This document shows, one piece after another, positions 63,001-64,000 of a stretch of DNA of 64,000 bases. The DNA lies in NCBI GenBank assembly GCA_013433145.1, contig CM024183.1:7173703-7237702 (forward strand), given 5' to 3'. The stretch is from Ascaris suum. Taxonomy: Eukaryota; Nematoda; Chromadorea; Rhabditida; Ascarididae. Position 1 is the first letter of the stretch; each line of letters begins with the position of its first letter. The notes beneath the pieces were generated by a model. That model was not told the origin of the DNA. It saw nothing but the letters and a program-made list of their open reading frames with translations, and searched no databases. The position numbers and the translations under genes are program-made.

Positions 63001-63832
63001 GGAAGTGGCGTTTTAATCTGTTCATTGTGGTACGGCAGTATATGAATATGCTCTGATTTCCTGAATGTTTCCCACCTTCCGTACCTGGAAAACGTCGTAG
63101 ATGCAAATGTGACCTGATTGCTTTGAATATGTCCTTGCCTCGTAAATTTACTTTCGAGAAGATGAAGAAGATGTCGCCAGCCAAGATATCGTTCGATTCC
63201 TAAGCTTTTTGCCTATTGAATTAGAGCGAAATTCACGGAAATTATTCGGAATTACTAGGTTTTTTGCTGTTCTAGATGTGAAGCATGGTAGTTCTAGAAT
63301 GGAACTGATATCGATTAAGTGCAAATCGATTTGAAAATAGAAATATCGGTTCGATTGCTAGAATTTTGCGATTTTTAACGCAAAAAATCCTCTCATTCAA
63401 ATATGCAAATATAAAACTTTCCTTTCCCAAGCAGCCGTAATATCTCTCATTTTCTGAATTTTAAAGAGTATTTAGAGCGGCTGAATCATCAATGGAAATC
63501 ACTAAAACGCATTACCTCAAAAGCCCAAATTGCAATTTTGAGCCATTGCAAAAATAGACAATGATGCGAGGAAGAGCTTTGTGCACGTTGTTTCAATCGT
63601 TGCTAAATGGATAGAATTTGCAAAAATAGCAACAATCGATAATGCAATTTGGTGGCCATATTTGCAATGTTAGCGTAAACAACTTGGCTTCTCAGTTACT
63701 CACAACACGTTTAGTTGAATATTTCATTTCATTTGCAAGGGTATTTGACCAATCGACTGCTGATAGTGAGCGAAAGGCAATCGAAGAAAGCGAACAACGC
63801 AATCGACTTATTGAAGAGGAATACAAAACTAG
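42353..63832 (+). CDS. che-10: Rootletin (ciliary rootlet coiled-coil protein), 5' twelve exons, partial at right edge
   Basis: Structural coiled-coil protein of the ciliary rootlet at the base of sensory cilia; C. elegans CHE-10 and vertebrate CROCC are its relatives. Exons: 42353-42468, 53461-53671, 56458-56633, 57351-57465, 57838-58029, 59304-59440, 59818-59938, 60371-60452, 61393-61502, 62336-62430, 62724-62855, 63740-63832. All phases match, giving 526 residues plus two bases. Residues 1-70 are non-helical and S/T/G-rich. From about 75 the chain is heptad-like and rich in E, Q, R and K. SYKKRIDANVEQQREHSD and VEDYRRRIADIEGQI align with the SYRRKL and YKKRCSELEQQL blocks of human rootletin, and the segment at 207-270 (LWAELQQVRRQ, TERDLE) matches its LW...TERDL block. 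The C-terminal part lies beyond base 64000. Intron 1 is about 11 kb. No clear RFX X-box was seen upstream. Confidence 0.9.
46945..47196 (+). CDS. Possible nested small secreted-type open frame
   Basis: ATG-to-TAG frame of 83 codons inside rootletin intron 1. An internal ATG at 46984 starts a strong hydrophobic leader (MHIFSLLLLFFFFVALYSA), followed by a basic segment ending GRNKK. The T-run that encodes the Phe stretch also looks like the polypyrimidine tract of an acceptor (TGTATTCAG at about 47038), so the leader may be an artefact. No homologue recognised. Confidence 0.18.
   Translation: MDDFVDFIFYLVSMHIFSLLLLFFFFVALYSAPSLNNPFRLDVNGKFHLRSTTSIGRNKKLTVLVASIEYYCMWNIGNNSVIL
49241..49339. repeat. 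33-bp unit, three tandem copies
   Basis: Units at 49241-49273, 49274-49306 and 49307-49339, starting TTTCCGACCATCTGGTTTCA. Copies 1 and 3 are identical; copy 2 has one change. The multiple-of-three unit keeps a minus-strand frame open (GFYRLKPDGRK repeats) but there is no other sign of coding. Confidence 0.97.
49701..49854 (+). other. Exon-like segment of unknown gene in rootletin intron 1
   Basis: Flanked by a good acceptor (TATGTTGCAG) and donor (TTTCG|GTAGGC), and open for 51 codons with mixed codon use (N-C-S-Q-Q-L-H-R-I-G-S-F-D-D-H-Y-K-P-G-C). Phase 0 in and 1 out means it cannot be a rootletin cassette exon without breaking frame. A nested gene or a cryptic exon are the options. Confidence 0.25.
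50050..50100. repeat. Two-copy 26-bp tandem duplication, diverged
   Basis: CCTGYCWACCCTGYGCMCAG appears twice in succession in a locally GC-rich spot. Confidence 0.7.
51870..52290. mobile_element. Long imperfect hairpin (foldback/MITE-like), arms about 190 bp
   Basis: The left arm (51870-52067) and the reverse complement of the right arm (52105-52290) align along their whole length. Perfect outer matches include GCACCCCGATTGCGAA; inner ones include GGAATTCGAA and AAAACCT. A 37-base loop separates them. Arms differ by substitutions and small indels, so this is an aged inverted duplication. GC content is above the intron average. No transposase is encoded. Transcribed with the gene, it would fold as one long double-stranded RNA. 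Confidence 0.88.
53461..53671 (+). CDS. che-10: Rootletin exon 2 (residues 39-109)
   Basis: Acceptor GATTTCAG, donor AAG|GTAATA. Encodes a Ser/Asp-rich linker then the start of the coiled coil (DLSSYKKRIDANVEQQ at about 84-99), the block best conserved with vertebrate rootletin. Confidence 0.92.
53672..56457 (+). other. Rootletin intron 2
   Basis: Contains a GA-rich tract at about 53738-53765, the AT microsatellite, and TGGATTTCT-type short repeats at 55858-55925. No nested gene supported. Confidence 0.8.
53967..54042. repeat. (AT)n microsatellite, about 76 bp
   Basis: Perfect AT run in rootletin intron 2. Confidence 0.97.
56458..56633 (+). CDS. che-10: Rootletin exon 3 (residues 110-168)
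   Basis: Acceptor ACTTCAG, donor CGAAG|GTTTGA. Begins VEDYRRRIADIEGQI. A less helical insert (T-F-N-M-T-D-M-G-E-I-W) sits in its middle before the coil resumes at LDEERR. Confidence 0.92.
57351..57465 (+). CDS. che-10: Rootletin exon 4 (residues 168-206)
   Basis: Acceptor AATATTTAG, donor AAA|GTAATT. Continuous heptad coil (NEELRFQNEQLQAEMQRLR). Confidence 0.92.
57838..58029 (+). CDS. che-10: Rootletin exon 5 (residues 207-270)
   Basis: Acceptor ATTATAG, donor GAA|GTGAGT, phase 0 at both ends. Contains YLSDEQRRMMDLWAELQQV and TERDLE, the most family-specific stretch seen. The opposite-strand open frame here is a shadow. Confidence 0.93.
58030..59303 (+). other. Rootletin intron 5 with purine-rich and C-rich tracts
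   Basis: Holds a 26-bp tandem duplication (58207-58232 and 58233-58258, TCGGGTAGAAARGGATTC), purine-rich GGAGGAGG runs, and a C13 run (58433-58445). The open frames here follow these biased tracts. Confidence 0.8.
58433..58445. repeat. C homopolymer, 13 bases
   Basis: Preceded by CCCCCCA; minus-strand G-quadruplex potential inside intron 5. Confidence 0.95.
59304..59440 (+). CDS. che-10: Rootletin exon 6 (residues 271-316)
   Basis: Acceptor CAATTGCAG, donor AGAAA|GTAAAA. Starts with a non-helical R-P-I-F-S-E-S-G segment, then LVEALKRFREQQG. Open for only 45 codons, so easily missed by length filters. Confidence 0.88.
59818..59938 (+). CDS. che-10: Rootletin exon 7 (residues 316-356)
   Basis: Acceptor ATACCAG, donor TTG|GTTTGT. 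Coil with LEVELKRTKDRLNES. The donor is non-consensus at +3 (T), but phase and continuity into exon 8 support it. Confidence 0.87.
60371..60452 (+). CDS. che-10: Rootletin exon 8 (residues 357-384)
   Basis: Acceptor GATTTCAG. Two donors both end in phase 1: GATC|GTAAGA after 60425 and CCAG|GTCCAC after 60452. The longer form adds nine residues (R-K-R-S-R-S-L-S-P). The shorter uses the better consensus. Confidence 0.8.
61393..61502 (+). CDS. che-10: Rootletin exon 9 (residues 384-420)
   Basis: Acceptor TTTTTCAG, donor GAA|GTAGGT. Encodes IPTEVVRNIRASIRARDNEI, then a basic heptad coil. Confidence 0.9.
62131..62152 (+). repeat. G-quadruplex-type tract in rootletin intron 9
   Basis: Nine G, T, six G, A, five G on the coding strand, about 180 bases before the exon 10 acceptor. 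In the transcript this could form an RNA quadruplex. Confidence 0.85.
62336..62430 (+). CDS. che-10: Rootletin exon 10 (residues 421-452)
   Basis: Acceptor TTTTATAG, donor TTCA|GTAAGC. Short coil exon (IHELVTRFESVEDARRRLDK) whose frame is too short to stand out alone. Confidence 0.88.
62724..62855 (+). CDS. che-10: Rootletin exon 11 (residues 452-496)
   Basis: Acceptor CATTTCAG, donor AACT|GTGAGT. Highly regular coil, with REVRRLEERVRAAESER followed by KHLEEEIRRLK. Confidence 0.92.
63740..63832 (+). CDS. che-10: Rootletin exon 12 (residues 496-526, continues)
   Basis: Acceptor ATTTGCAAG, chosen because it restores frame from exon 11; donor ACTAG|GTAGGC. Last exon visible. The intron to its right runs to the window edge. 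Confidence 0.85.
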
Positions 63833-63844
63833 GTAGGCATTTCT

Positions 63845-63925
63845 ACTTATTTATTTATTTATTTACTTATTTATTTATTCATTTATCTTTTTTTGTTTAT
63901 TTATTATTTGTTTATTTATTATTAG
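63845..63925. repeat. TTTA-type microsatellite after rootletin exon 12
   Basis: TTATTTATTTATTTA repeats with interruptions. They start about 12 bases after the exon 12 donor and explain the long hydrophobic frame there. Confidence 0.9.
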
Positions 63926-64000
63926 TTTTTCAATTTATTGCATAACATTTGAACTCTTTTTTTTTACAAACTTATTTCCTTTATTTTTTAAATCATTTCA

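Overview
The window is AT-rich eukaryotic DNA and most likely comes from a chromadorean nematode. The recognisable genes are split into short exons with nematode-type 3' splice sites (TTTCAG/TTATAG, T-rich tracts). One gene starts one base after a splice acceptor, as SL trans-spliced nematode genes often do. The coiled-coil gene matches the rootletin family (C. elegans che-10). Intron sizes and composition would suit a clade III (spirurid/filarial-like) parasite, but that is inference. No rRNA, tRNA, CRISPR array or bacterial operon was seen.

Layout. (1) 1-5.0 kb, minus strand: the first seven coding exons (379 residues) of a sugar-transporter-type major facilitator. Its last transmembrane helices lie beyond the left edge. 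(2) 5.0-41.8 kb: a long AT-rich stretch with no gene I can name. It holds microsatellites, a minisatellite, G/C homopolymers, clusters of the word TTGCA, two compact hairpins, an inverted pair of SINE-like dispersed repeats (about 9.75-10.1 and 29.5-29.8 kb), a possible two-exon small secreted protein (24.6-25.3 kb), several unrecognised coding-like fragments, and a 15-base match to a rearranged Illumina adapter at 29158-29172. (3) 41.8-42.1 kb, minus strand: a possible terminal exon with a C2HC zinc-finger signature. (4) 42.35 kb to the right edge, plus strand: twelve phase-consistent exons (526 residues plus two bases) of a rootletin orthologue, open at the right edge. Its first intron is about 11 kb and holds two unexplained exon-like reading frames and a 421-bp imperfect hairpin.

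The two recognised genes are unrelated: one moves small solutes across a membrane, the other builds the ciliary rootlet of sensory neurons. Exon boundaries were set by hand from splice consensus, reading-frame continuity and recalled family alignment. All exons of each named gene join without a frame break. The strongest signals for follow-up are the long hairpin in the rootletin intron, the variant sugar pocket of the transporter, the SINE-like pair, the adapter-like join and the TTGCA clusters. I did not find a convincing new multi-gene system.
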